Source: Flavobacterium sp. NRK1
Lineage (GTDB): Bacteria; Bacteroidota; Bacteroidia; Flavobacteriales; Flavobacteriaceae
NCBI RefSeq assembly: GCF_024054175.1
Contig: NZ_JAMXLA010000001.1
Location: 2,197,165 to 2,261,164 of the forward strand
Direction of reading: 5' to 3'
DNA: 64,000 nt
Shown: in pieces, positions 9,079 through 17,501 of the stretch
How the letters are laid out: each line of letters opens with the position of its first letter
How positions within the stretch are numbered: the first letter of the stretch is position 1
The notes under the pieces: generated by a model
Databases searched by the model: none
What the model was told of the DNA's origin: nothing
Seen by the model: only the letters and a program-made list of their open reading frames with translations
Position numbers and translations under genes: made by a program

Positions 9079-10392
9079 ATGAGTTTTTTTAAGGATGTTT
9101 TAAATTTAAAAGAAGGCGAAAACGATAGGGAAAAAACCCTTGAAAGTATTAAAACTAATATATCGTTTAAAGGTGCAAACCTCTGGACCTTAGCCTGTGC
9201 TATAATAATTGCTTCTGTGGGGCTTAACGTAAATTCTACCGCTGTAATTATAGGAGCAATGCTTATTTCTCCTTTAATGGGTCCTATTGTGGGGGCAGGT
9301 TTTGCATTGGGTGTGTTTGATTTTACGCTTTTAAAAAAATCGTTAAGAAATCTTCTTAACGCTACTTTAGTAAGCCTGATAGTATCTACCCTTTATTTTT
9401 TAATTAGTCCTTTTAAGGATGTTCAGTCTGAACTTTTATCCCGCACGTCACCTAATATTTACGACATTTTTATAGCCTTTTTTGGTGGATTGGTTGGTGT
9501 TATTGCGGTAACCCGTACAGAGAAGGGAAATCCTATTCCGGGGGTTGCTATAGCAACAGCATTAATGCCTCCGTTATGTACCGCCGGTTATGGCCTTGCA
9601 ACATTGCAATGGTCGTATTTTTTTGGGGCTGCTTACCTTTACTGTATAAACTGTGTATTTATAGGTATTGCCACATTTATTATAGTGAAATACCTTAAGT
9701 ATCCTCCTAAGAAACAAGTTGATGAAAAACAGCAGCGTCAGGTTAAAATAATGATATGGGTACTTACTACAGTAATGCTTTTGCCAAGCAGCTATCTGGC
9801 ATACTCGTTATATATGGAGCAGCAGTTCAGGAAAAATTCTAACATATTCATAGAAAATGAATTTGCCGATAAAGGCTATACCGTAGTGTTTAAAAAGATA
9901 AATTTTAAAACGGAACCAAAAACTATTGAGCTTGCAATGCTTAATAAAAGATTTGAAAAAAACGAAATAGCTGACCTTGACAAAAAAATTAATGAAAATC
10001 GCTATCTTAAAGGAGCTGATCTGATTATAAGGCAGGATACTACTGATCGACTATCAGCGCTTAAAGGTGATATATTGAGACAGGTTAAAGGCGACGAAAA
10101 TGAACTTAACCAAAAGGATGTGAAAATTATCCAGCTTGAAAAAGAGCTTGAAAAGAACCACTTTGACAATAAAAAGCTATTAAAAGAAGCCAGGGCAATT
10201 TTTCCTGCTATTAATTCACTGTCAGTTTCTAATCATGAGATGGCTACGGGAAAAGACAGTTTATTTACCATAACGGCAGTTATTTACCAAAGCAATAAAA
10301 AACTGCCCGATGCAGATAGTAAAAGATTTAAAAACTGGCTCAATGAGCGCCTTTCAGTTAAAAATGTTCAGGTTTTTAACGAAAAAGATTAA
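9079..10392 (+). CDS. DUF389 (TIGR00341) family membrane protein
   Basis: A membrane protein of the DUF389 family. The signature is clear: NSTAVIIGAMLISPLMGPI and VAIATALMPPLCTAGYGLA in consecutive helices, with about six membrane segments between residues 35 and 245. The C-terminal 190 residues are a soluble, charged domain containing a coiled coil (about 335-370). The function of the family is not established. It meets nhaA tail to tail with a 4-base overlap. Confidence 0.9.
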   Translation: MSFFKDVLNLKEGENDREKTLESIKTNISFKGANLWTLACAIIIASVGLNVNSTAVIIGAMLISPLMGPIVGAGFALGVFDFTLLKKSLRNLLNATLVSLIVSTLYFLISPFKDVQSELLSRTSPNIYDIFIAFFGGLVGVIAVTRTEKGNPIPGVAIATALMPPLCTAGYGLATLQWSYFFGAAYLYCINCVFIGIATFIIVKYLKYPPKKQVDEKQQRQVKIMIWVLTTVMLLPSSYLAYSLYMEQQFRKNSNIFIENEFADKGYTVVFKKINFKTEPKTIELAMLNKRFEKNEIADLDKKINENRYLKGADLIIRQDTTDRLSALKGDILRQVKGDENELNQKDVKIIQLEKELEKNHFDNKKLLKEARAIFPAINSLSVSNHEMATGKDSLFTITAVIYQSNKKLPDADSKRFKNWLNERLSVKNVQVFNEKD

Positions 10393-11579
10393 TGGGCTGC
10401 TGCCTCTTTTTTTCTTTTTTTGTTATACAGGCTAAGCAATGTAAATCCTGCAATACCAGATAATACAGAAGCTATAAGTATGGCAAATTTAGCCTCGTTT
10501 TGCAATGCCGGAATTTTAAAAGAAAGTAATGCTATAAAAATAGACATTGTAAATCCTATGCCACCCAGCAAGCCTAATCCGGCAACGTGAATCCAGTTGG
10601 TTTCATCCGGCAATGATGCAATTTTTAATTTTACTGACAGCCATGACATAAAGAAAATACCAATTGGCTTACCTAAAAATAAACCTAGTAAGATGCCCAT
10701 GCCAAGGTTACTGGCAAGCCCTTCTACCATACCGCCCTGAAAAGTAATATTTGTATTGGCTATGGCAAAAATGGGCATTATAATAAAGTTTACCGGTGTA
10801 GCAAGAGCATGCTCCAGTTTTTCCAGCGGAGATTCTGTATCATCATCGGTTGTAGGGAGTGTAAGTGCTGTTATTACACCCGCTATGGTAGCATGTATGC
10901 CTGAATGATGAATAAAATACCACATAACAATACCGGGAATGATGTATAAAAATATATTTTTAACTCCAAACCGGTTAAAGGCTATTTGCAATGCAAACAA
11001 ACCTCCGGCATATGCCAGATAAATTAAATGCAGTTCTGATGAGTAAAATATGGCAATTACAAGTATTGCCATAAGATCATCTACAATGGCAAGCGCTGCT
11101 AAAAATATTTTCAGTCCGGTAGGTACTTTATTTCCCAACAATGATAGTATGCCTAAAGCAAAAGCAATATCTGTTGCCATAGGTATTCCCCAGCCCTTTA
11201 ATGTGGGCTGCCCGCTATTTACAATGCTGAATATAACAGCCGGAACAATAACACCGCCAATAGCAGCCAATACAGGTAATGAAGCCTGTTTTAATGATGA
11301 AAGTTCTCCTTCAACGATTTCCCTTTTTATTTCTAATCCTACCAATAGGAAAAATACAGCCATAAGACCGTCATTTATCCATATTATTACCGGATAATTA
11401 AGGTGTAATGCTTTAAAAGAAAATCCTATATCTTCATTTAAAAAACTATCAAATCCTGAAGCAAGACTTGTATTTGCTATAGTTAATGAAAGAGCAACGC
11501 ACAATAAAAGCAGTATTCCGCCTGAAGAAGATGATTCAGAGAATTTCTTGAATATTTTAAGGTTAATGAGTTTTGCCAT
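10389..11579 (-). CDS. nhaA: Na+/H+ antiporter NhaA
   Basis: NhaA exports Na+ in exchange for protons. It has the usual length (396 residues) and about twelve membrane helices. The ion-binding aspartates are in place in ATDIAFALGIL and LAIVDDLMAILVIAIFY (the DD pair of helix V). Motifs DGLMAVFFLLVGLEIKREI and GGIGFTMSIFI are typical. It lies 65 bases downstream of the SulP gene on the same strand, probably in one operon, which suggests that Na+ handling and anion uptake are linked. Confidence 0.96.
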   Translation of the reverse strand: MAKLINLKIFKKFSESSSSGGILLLLCVALSLTIANTSLASGFDSFLNEDIGFSFKALHLNYPVIIWINDGLMAVFFLLVGLEIKREIVEGELSSLKQASLPVLAAIGGVIVPAVIFSIVNSGQPTLKGWGIPMATDIAFALGILSLLGNKVPTGLKIFLAALAIVDDLMAILVIAIFYSSELHLIYLAYAGGLFALQIAFNRFGVKNIFLYIIPGIVMWYFIHHSGIHATIAGVITALTLPTTDDDTESPLEKLEHALATPVNFIIMPIFAIANTNITFQGGMVEGLASNLGMGILLGLFLGKPIGIFFMSWLSVKLKIASLPDETNWIHVAGLGLLGGIGFTMSIFIALLSFKIPALQNEAKFAILIASVLSGIAGFTLLSLYNKKRKKEAAAH

Positions 11580-11644
11580 ATTTGCAAATTTAATAAATAC
11601 TGCTTGTTGTAAAAACTTACAATAAAGTTAAAGTACTAATTATT

Positions 11645-13162
11645 TTAAATTGTAACAGTATAAGCCGGATCTTCTATAATATTAATATCTATAACTGCTT
11701 CTGCATTTTTAAGCAGCTGCCTGCAATCGGGACTTAGGTGTTTTAAATGTACGGTTTTGCCCGCCTTACTATATTTAGAGGTAATAGTGTTTAATGCTTC
11801 TATTGCTGACATATCTGCAACACGACTTTCTTTAAAATCGATCACTATTTCCTGCGGGTCTTTTTCTATTGTAAATTTTTCGTTGAAAACAGAAACAGAT
11901 CCAAAAAACAGCGGACCGTATATCTCATAATGTTTAACGCCATTTTCGTCTAAATAATGTCTTGCCCTTATACGTTTAGCGCTTTCCCAAGCAAATACCA
12001 GAGCAGATATTATTACGCCTATAAGTACAGCAAGTGCAAGGTTATGCAGTAATATTGTAATAAGGGCTACAACTATACCTGTAAAAATGTCCTGTTTAGG
12101 CATTTTGTTTATTATTCTGAAACTTGCCCATTCAAACGTGCCTATAGCAACCATTATCATTACCCCTACAAGTGCAGCTATAGGAACCATGCCTATAAGC
12201 GGTGCGCCAAATAATATTATAATTAAAATGGTAATAGCGGCAATAATACCCGATAACCGTGCTCTTGAACCTGCTGAAAGATTTACCAGTGTTTGCGCTA
12301 TCATTGGGCATCCACCCATTCCAAAAAAGAAACCATTGGCAATATTGGCAGTTCCCTGTGCAATACACTCGCGGTTGCTGTTGCCTCGTGTTCCGGTAAT
12401 TTCGTCAACAAGGTTAAGTGTAAGCAGTCCTTCGGTTAATCCTACTGCGGCCATGATCAATGCATAAGGAAATATGATTTGAAAAGTATCAAGATTAAAG
12501 GCAATTTGAGGTACGTGAAAAGGAGGGAAGCCGCCACTTACAGAAGCTATATCCTGAACGGTTTTAGTTTCAATACCAAAGCCTGCCACTACTAAAAACA
12601 CAACAATTATAGCGACCAGTGAAGCCGGTACTGCTTTTGTAATTTTAGGAAAAAATATAACAATAGCAATGGTTAAGGCAATAAGGCCAAGCATAATATA
12701 CAATGTGCTGCCGGTTAGCCAGCCACCTGCTGTTTTTAGTTGTTCTAACTGCGACATAAAAATAATAACAGCTAATCCGTTTACAAAGCCATACATAACA
12801 GGCTGCGGTACTAAACGGATGAACTTGCCAAATTTAAATACGCCTATAAGTATTTGTATTATTCCTGCCATTGCTACGGCTGCAAATACGTACTCTATAC
12901 CGTGCGATTTCATAAGGGCTATAAGTACCACTACTGTTGCACCGGCTCCGCCCGATACTAATCCTGGCCTTCCGCCAAGAATTGCGGTTATAAGCCCCAT
13001 TGTAAACGCGGCATAAAGCCCCACAAGGGGTGGGAATCCGGCAAGTATGGCAAATGAAAGTGATTCGGGTATCATGGTCATGGCTACAGTAAGCCCTGCC
13101 AAAATTTCGTTTTTATAATTTACTTTTTGTGAAAAATCGAATAGATTGAAAAGTTGTTTCAT
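11645..13162 (-). CDS. SulP-family anion transporter with STAS domain (BicA-like)
   Basis: A membrane transporter for an inorganic anion (sulfate, bicarbonate or similar). The N-terminal part has about 12-14 helices with the SulP motif MTMIPESLSFAILAGFPPLVGLYAAF and the GMGGCPMIAQT segment that also occurs in BicA-type bicarbonate transporters. The C-terminal 90 residues form a STAS domain (IVIDFKESRVADMSAIEAL). The length of 505 residues is on the short side for the family. Its partner downstream is nhaA; Na+-driven bicarbonate uptake with Na+ recycling is an inference from that pairing only. Confidence 0.9.
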   Translation of the reverse strand: MKQLFNLFDFSQKVNYKNEILAGLTVAMTMIPESLSFAILAGFPPLVGLYAAFTMGLITAILGGRPGLVSGGAGATVVVLIALMKSHGIEYVFAAVAMAGIIQILIGVFKFGKFIRLVPQPVMYGFVNGLAVIIFMSQLEQLKTAGGWLTGSTLYIMLGLIALTIAIVIFFPKITKAVPASLVAIIVVFLVVAGFGIETKTVQDIASVSGGFPPFHVPQIAFNLDTFQIIFPYALIMAAVGLTEGLLTLNLVDEITGTRGNSNRECIAQGTANIANGFFFGMGGCPMIAQTLVNLSAGSRARLSGIIAAITILIIILFGAPLIGMVPIAALVGVMIMVAIGTFEWASFRIINKMPKQDIFTGIVVALITILLHNLALAVLIGVIISALVFAWESAKRIRARHYLDENGVKHYEIYGPLFFGSVSVFNEKFTIEKDPQEIVIDFKESRVADMSAIEALNTITSKYSKAGKTVHLKHLSPDCRQLLKNAEAVIDINIIEDPAYTVTI

Positions 13163-13243
13163 GAATGTAAAAGGGTTGTAATGTTACCTCGGTTAAAAAA
13201 TAACACCTGTATGTTTTTGTAAAAAAAATAAAGGGTTTGTTTT

Positions 13244-13268
13244 CCTGATTTACGGACTGTAAATCAGG
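13244..13268. promoter_or_regulatory. Perfect hairpin in the sulP upstream region
   Basis: CCTGATTTAC and GTAAATCAGG form a perfect 10-bp stem with a 5-base loop, about 80 bases upstream of the sulP start. No T-run follows on either strand, so it is not an ordinary terminator. It may be an operator or a leader structure. Confidence 0.4.
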
Positions 13269-13408
13269 GCGGGGTAACTTTTATAAAGTCTGCTGTACTT
13301 TTCATAGTGCAAAAATAAGGCTTTATTCTGTAAAAGGCAATCAAAATGAATTGCTTAGAGGTTTAAAAAATCATGAATTTTTTTCTTGTTGAATTGTTAT
13401 TTATCGTA

Positions 13409-13420
13409 ATATTGCAATAT
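13409..13420. promoter_or_regulatory. Putative ArsR operator
   Basis: ATATTGCAATAT is a perfect 12-base palindrome ending 13 bases before the arsR start codon, followed by a further CAATAT half-site at 13423-13428. Position and AT-rich dyad fit binding by an ArsR/SmtB repressor. Confidence 0.55.
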
Positions 13421-13433
13421 AACAATATATGAA

Positions 13434-13769
13434 ATGGGAGCATCTAAATCAGATCAGTTTACTGAGCATCAAAATAAATTGTCAAACATGGCTAAAGCAC
13501 TTGGTCATCCTGCCCGTATAGCTATTATAGAGTATCTTTTAAAAGTAGATGCCTGTATTTGTGGCGATATAGTAGATGTATTGCCTTTGGCACAGCCAAC
13601 AGTATCGCAGCATTTAAAAGAATTAAAAAATGCCGGGCTTATAAAAGGAAGTATTGAAGGAACGGCTATTTGTTATTGTATAGATGAAAAAGGATTTGAA
13701 ATGATACAGTCTTTTTTTAGTCATATTCAGACATCGTTAGAAAATAAGAATAAAAATAATTGTTGCTAA
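13434..13769 (+). CDS. arsR: ArsR-family metalloid-responsive repressor
   Basis: A winged-helix repressor that controls the arsenic operon. The fold covers about residues 10-100, with recognition helix AQPTVSQHLKELKNAGL. Cys41 and Cys43 in DACICGDIV sit at the alpha3 position where As(III) binds in typical ArsR proteins (CVC-type site), and a C-terminal CC pair may add ligands. Length 111 is normal. It is the first gene of arsR-DUF6428-arsC-acr3, all on the plus strand with tiny gaps. Confidence 0.93.
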   Translation: MGASKSDQFTEHQNKLSNMAKALGHPARIAIIEYLLKVDACICGDIVDVLPLAQPTVSQHLKELKNAGLIKGSIEGTAICYCIDEKGFEMIQSFFSHIQTSLENKNKNNCC

Positions 13770-13780
13770 AACATAATAGT

Positions 13781-14254
13781 ATGAGACTATCAGAAATTAA
13801 AGAACATCTTGCTACAGCTCAGACTGTAAATTTCAAACTTGAGGATGGTACCTATGTGCCTGAAAATTTTCATGTAACCGAAGTTGGTTTGGTTACTAAA
13901 AACTTTATAGACTGCGGTGGGGTGGTAAGAAAAGAGAATACAGCCAACTTTCAGTTGTGGAATGCCGATGATTATGATCATCGTTTAAAACCACAAAAAC
14001 TTCTGAATATTATAGCATTGTCTGAAAAGATATTGGGAATGGAAGACAGTGAAATAGAAGTGGAGTATCAGCAGGGAACAATAGGTAAGTATGGTCTTGA
14101 CTTTGATGGTAAAGATTTTATACTGAAAGCAAAACAAACGGCATGCCTTGCCAGCGAAAGCTGTGGGCAGCCTGCACCTAAACAAAAAATTAAGCTAACT
14201 GATTTAAGTAAAAATAATGAGCCTTGCTGCAATGTAGAAGGCAACTGTTGTTAA
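13781..14254 (+). CDS. DUF6428 family protein of the ars operon
   Basis: A 157-residue protein resembling the DUF6428 family, which is found in arsenic operons of Bacteroidota. The core (LEDGTYVPENFHVTEVG, then FQLWNADDYDHRLKPQKLL) is intact. The C-terminal third has many cysteines (CLASESCGQ, then EPCCNVEGNCC), which suggests metalloid or metal binding. The ATG at 13781 is used; an earlier in-frame TTG overlaps arsR. The molecular role is unknown. Confidence 0.75.
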   Translation: MRLSEIKEHLATAQTVNFKLEDGTYVPENFHVTEVGLVTKNFIDCGGVVRKENTANFQLWNADDYDHRLKPQKLLNIIALSEKILGMEDSEIEVEYQQGTIGKYGLDFDGKDFILKAKQTACLASESCGQPAPKQKIKLTDLSKNNEPCCNVEGNCC

Positions 14255-14268
14255 CCAAAAATTATAAA

Positions 14269-14688
14269 ATGAAAAACTTACTTGTTTTATGTACCGGCAA
14301 TAGTTGCCGCAGCCAGATAGCCGAAGGTTATTTAAGACATTTTGCTGATGAAAATATTACTGTTTACAGTGCAGGTGTTGAAACGCATGGGGTAAACCCT
14401 AAGGCTATTGCTGTTATGGCAGAAGATGGTATTGATATATCAGGGCATACCTCTAATAATGTGGATGAGTATTATGATGTGAATTTTGACTACATTATTA
14501 CGGTTTGTGATAATGCCAAAGAAAACTGTCCTTTCTTTCCTTCTAAGGCGGAGCGTTTTCATTATAATTTCCCGGATCCTGCCAAAGCACAGGGTACAGA
14601 TGAAGAAGTTATGAACGAATTTAGAAGAATAAGGGATATGATTAAGGCTTATAGCCATGATTTTATAAAAGAACATAGTAATGGATAA
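14269..14688 (+). CDS. arsC: Arsenate reductase, thioredoxin-coupled low-molecular-weight phosphatase type
   Basis: ArsC reduces arsenate to arsenite. The N-terminal P-loop CTGNSCRS contains the nucleophile Cys8 and Cys13. The downstream [12 protein letters not shown] segment supplies the two resolving cysteines of the thioredoxin-dependent class, and NFPDPAKA carries the acid Asp. The ATG at 14269 gives 139 residues, the normal family length. Its end overlaps acr3 by 8 bases, which ties arsenate reduction to arsenite export. Confidence 0.95.
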   Translation: MKNLLVLCTGNSCRSQIAEGYLRHFADENITVYSAGVETHGVNPKAIAVMAEDGIDISGHTSNNVDEYYDVNFDYIITVCDNAKENCPFFPSKAERFHYNFPDPAKAQGTDEEVMNEFRRIRDMIKAYSHDFIKEHSNG

Positions 14689-15742
14689 TTGTGCTCCGGT
14701 TGTAAACAGAAAACGACTTGGTTTCCTGGATCGTTACCTTACATTGTGGATTTTTACTGCTATGGCACTGGGTGTTTCCATAGGCTATTTTTTTCCTTCA
14801 TCATCCGGTTTTATAAATTCTTTTTCAAGCGGATCTACCAATATTCCATTGGCTATTGGGTTGATACTTATGATGTATCCTCCGTTGGCAAAGGTGGAGT
14901 ACGGTAAAATAAAAGAGGTGTTCTCTAATACAAAAGTATTGGGTATGTCGTTGTTTTTAAACTGGATAGTAGGGCCTGTGCTTATGTTTTTTCTTGCTAT
15001 TCTGTTTTTGTCAGACTATCCGGAATATATGACAGGGCTTATACTTATAGGTTTGGCACGATGCATTGCTATGGTGGTAGTATGGAATGATCTTGCCGAT
15101 GGTAATCGCGAATATGCAGCCGGACTGATAGCATTAAACAGTATTTTTCAGGTATTGCTGTATAGTGTATATGCTTATGTATTTATTACACTGCTGCCTC
15201 CTTTGTTTGGTCTTAAAGGTGCTGTTGTTGATATTAGCATACAAGAAATTGCCAAAAGCGTGGGTATATATTTAGGAATACCTTTTGCTGCCGGGCTTGT
15301 GTCGCATTACGCACTCATAAAGTTAAAAGGCAGAGAGTGGTTTACTACTAAGTTTGTTCCGTTTATATCGCCTATAACACTTATAGCATTGTTATTTACT
15401 ATTGTGGTTATGTTTAGCCTGAAAGGCGAACTTATAGTACAGCTACCTATGGATATTGTAAAAATAGCCATTCCGTTAGTAATTTACTTTGTACTAATGT
15501 TTGTAGTGAGTTTTGTTGCCGGTAAAAAAATGGGCGCCGATTATTCTAAAAATACAGCGATAGCTTTTACGGCAACCGGCAATAATTTTGAACTCGCCAT
15601 TGCTGTAGCAATAGGAGTATTCGGAATTAATAGCGATCATGCCTTTGTTGGGGTTATTGGTCCTTTGGTAGAAGTGCCTGCTTTAATAGCTTTGGTTAAT
15701 CTTGCTTTTTGGTTTAAAAAGAGATATTATAAAAACACTTAA
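14681..15742 (+). CDS. acr3: Arsenite efflux transporter, ACR3 family
   Basis: Exports As(III) made by ArsC. It has about ten membrane helices; the conserved cysteine lies in [17 protein letters not shown] and the conserved glutamate region is [17 protein letters not shown] near the C-terminus. Length 353 is normal. It is the last gene of the operon, and its start lies inside the arsC coding sequence. This is an ACR3 protein, not an ArsB-type transporter. Confidence 0.96.
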   Translation: MDNCAPVVNRKRLGFLDRYLTLWIFTAMALGVSIGYFFPSSSGFINSFSSGSTNIPLAIGLILMMYPPLAKVEYGKIKEVFSNTKVLGMSLFLNWIVGPVLMFFLAILFLSDYPEYMTGLILIGLARCIAMVVVWNDLADGNREYAAGLIALNSIFQVLLYSVYAYVFITLLPPLFGLKGAVVDISIQEIAKSVGIYLGIPFAAGLVSHYALIKLKGREWFTTKFVPFISPITLIALLFTIVVMFSLKGELIVQLPMDIVKIAIPLVIYFVLMFVVSFVAGKKMGADYSKNTAIAFTATGNNFELAIAVAIGVFGINSDHAFVGVIGPLVEVPALIALVNLAFWFKKRYYKNT

Positions 15743-15763
15743 AAGCACGGCTAACTGAACCTT

Positions 15764-16480
15764 CTAAAACTTGTGCACAATAAAAATACAAGGTCTGTTG
15801 TGAAGATCTACCTTTTCTTTTTTCCATTGGGCAATGGTTTTGGTTTTGATGTATTCGGTAGATAACGTAATATCGCATGCAATGCATAAATGGGTGTTAG
15901 GCTGAAGCGTGTTCAGTATATCCTGCATTAGCTTATTGTTACGATATGGTGTTTCAATAAACAGTTGCGACTGGCTTTTGTTTTGCGATAACGACTCAAA
16001 GTTTTTTAGTGCGCTTTTCTTGTCAGATTTGTCTATTGGCAAATAGCCGTTAAAGGCAAAGCTTTGTCCATTCATGCCGCTTGCCATAATAGCCAATAAA
16101 ATGGATGATGGACCAACCAGTGGTACTACCTGAATTCCTTTTTCGTGGGCAATCTTTACGATAGCTGCACCGGGATCGGCAACCCCGGGGCATCCTGCTT
16201 CACTCATTAAGCCAACATTTTGTCCGCTAAGGCAGGGCTTAATAAAATCAGGATGTTCAGATGGTTCGGTGTGTTTGTTTAAAACAGAAAGCTTTAGTTC
16301 AGGCTGTTTTTTAGTAGGTAGTATTGCTTTTATAAAACGGCGTGCCGTTTTCTCATTCTCTACAATATAATGGTCTATAAACTCAATAGTGCGTGCTATA
16401 GTATCAGGAAGTACTTCTTTTGGGTCGGCGTCATCGCCAAGGGGTACCGGTAATAAATATAGTTTGCCTATTTTGTTCAT
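15764..16480 (-). CDS. Tetrapyrrole-methylase family SAM methyltransferase, RsmI-like
   Basis: A SAM-dependent methyltransferase of the tetrapyrrole methylase fold, closest in motif content to RsmI (16S rRNA 2'-O-methyltransferase): LYLLPVPLGD, GLMSEAGCPGVADPGA and VPLVGPSSILLAIMASG. The start differs from canonical RsmI (LY.V.TPIGN), and 238 residues is close to but shorter than E. coli RsmI. It may be the second, divergent paralogue common in this group. It lies 6 bases upstream of nothing else but 5 bases downstream of the next gene on the same strand, in the dnaA group. Confidence 0.85.
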   Translation of the reverse strand: MNKIGKLYLLPVPLGDDADPKEVLPDTIARTIEFIDHYIVENEKTARRFIKAILPTKKQPELKLSVLNKHTEPSEHPDFIKPCLSGQNVGLMSEAGCPGVADPGAAIVKIAHEKGIQVVPLVGPSSILLAIMASGMNGQSFAFNGYLPIDKSDKKSALKNFESLSQNKSQSQLFIETPYRNNKLMQDILNTLQPNTHLCIACDITLSTEYIKTKTIAQWKKEKVDLHNRPCIFIVHKF

Positions 16481-16485
16481 AATGT

Positions 16486-17022
16486 CTATTTTAAATTTAG
16501 TTTACTAATAATTGCAGCCCTGTTTTCAGGTTGCTCGGCACATAATTGTTTTATAGCGCTTAATAGTTTTTCATCATTTACTTTAATATCGCTCACACTT
16601 ATACTTGCTTTTTGGGCTCTAACTTTACGATTAAAATTTTCTACCCATTTAGGTGCTATTCTCTTTTTTGAAATTTCCGGTTTTAAAGCTAAACAAATGA
16701 AAGAATGCGATTTCAGATTTAAACGTGGTGTTCTTACGTGGAATGGATAAACTTTAATTATATCATCCCAAAGAAGAGTTTCAAATTTAAGTCTTCTGTC
16801 CCAGATACCTTTATTGTTAATGATTATTTGTGGTCTTCGGTCAAATAAATTACTAAAACCTACCACATAGCCAAGGCTAAAAATTCCAGCAAATAACCAA
16901 AATATGAATTTAGGATTGTCACCGCTGAATATAAAATAAATACAAGGAAGTACAAACAGTGATGTTAAGGCAATCATTCGTAACGCTCTCAGCGGCGATT
17001 TGTAGAGTATAATTTCACTCAT
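16486..17022 (-). CDS. STM3941-like membrane protein
   Basis: A 178-residue protein with two N-terminal membrane helices (about residues 15-32 and 40-58) followed by a soluble PH-like region with RRPQIIINNKGIWDRR and LLWDDIIKVYPF, the pattern seen in STM3941-type proteins. The function is unknown. It sits between the phosphatase and the methyltransferase with gaps of 5-11 bases, so it is very likely cotranscribed with them. Confidence 0.65.
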   Translation of the reverse strand: MSEIILYKSPLRALRMIALTSLFVLPCIYFIFSGDNPKFIFWLFAGIFSLGYVVGFSNLFDRRPQIIINNKGIWDRRLKFETLLWDDIIKVYPFHVRTPRLNLKSHSFICLALKPEISKKRIAPKWVENFNRKVRAQKASISVSDIKVNDEKLLSAIKQLCAEQPENRAAIISKLNLK

Positions 17023-17033
17023 GCCTGTAATCT

Positions 17034-17501
17034 CTAAGAATGCTCCTTTATAAGTTTTTTGGCTACCAGTTCACAGGCTTCGTCCAGCATATCATAAACT
17101 TTATCAAAACCTTCGGGTCCGCCGTAGTAAGGGTCGGGTACATTGATTTTTTCTCCCGGAAAAAGTTCATCCATCATCAGTTTTACTTTGGCTTTCGCCG
17201 AAGCATTGGGTGCCAGTTGCTGCACATCTTTAAGGTTAGATGTGTCCATAACATAAATATGGTCAAACTCGGTAAAGTCAGAAACTTTTATTTGGCGTGC
17301 CTTCTGACAGCTAATATCGAGTCCGCGGTTTTTTGCAGTAGCAACAGAGCGATGGTCGGGTTGCTGTCCGGCATGCCAGCTTCCTGTTCCTGCAGAATCT
17401 ACAATAAAATCACCTTGTGGTAATTTAGATTGCAATATGCCTTCAGCCAGGGGAGAACGGCAAATGTTTCCCAGGCAAACCATTAAAATCTTAACGGGCA
17501 T
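17034..17501 (-). CDS. Low-molecular-weight protein-tyrosine phosphatase
   Basis: A cytoplasmic phosphatase with the P-loop MVCLGNICRSPLAEG (nucleophile Cys9) and the general-acid motif VPDPYYGG near residue 120. At 155 residues it is complete. Its start codon overlaps the last base of the dnaA stop, so it is directly downstream of dnaA in an operon. Physiological substrates are not evident. Confidence 0.94.
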   Translation of the reverse strand: MPVKILMVCLGNICRSPLAEGILQSKLPQGDFIVDSAGTGSWHAGQQPDHRSVATAKNRGLDISCQKARQIKVSDFTEFDHIYVMDTSNLKDVQQLAPNASAKAKVKLMMDELFPGEKINVPDPYYGGPEGFDKVYDMLDEACELVAKKLIKEHS

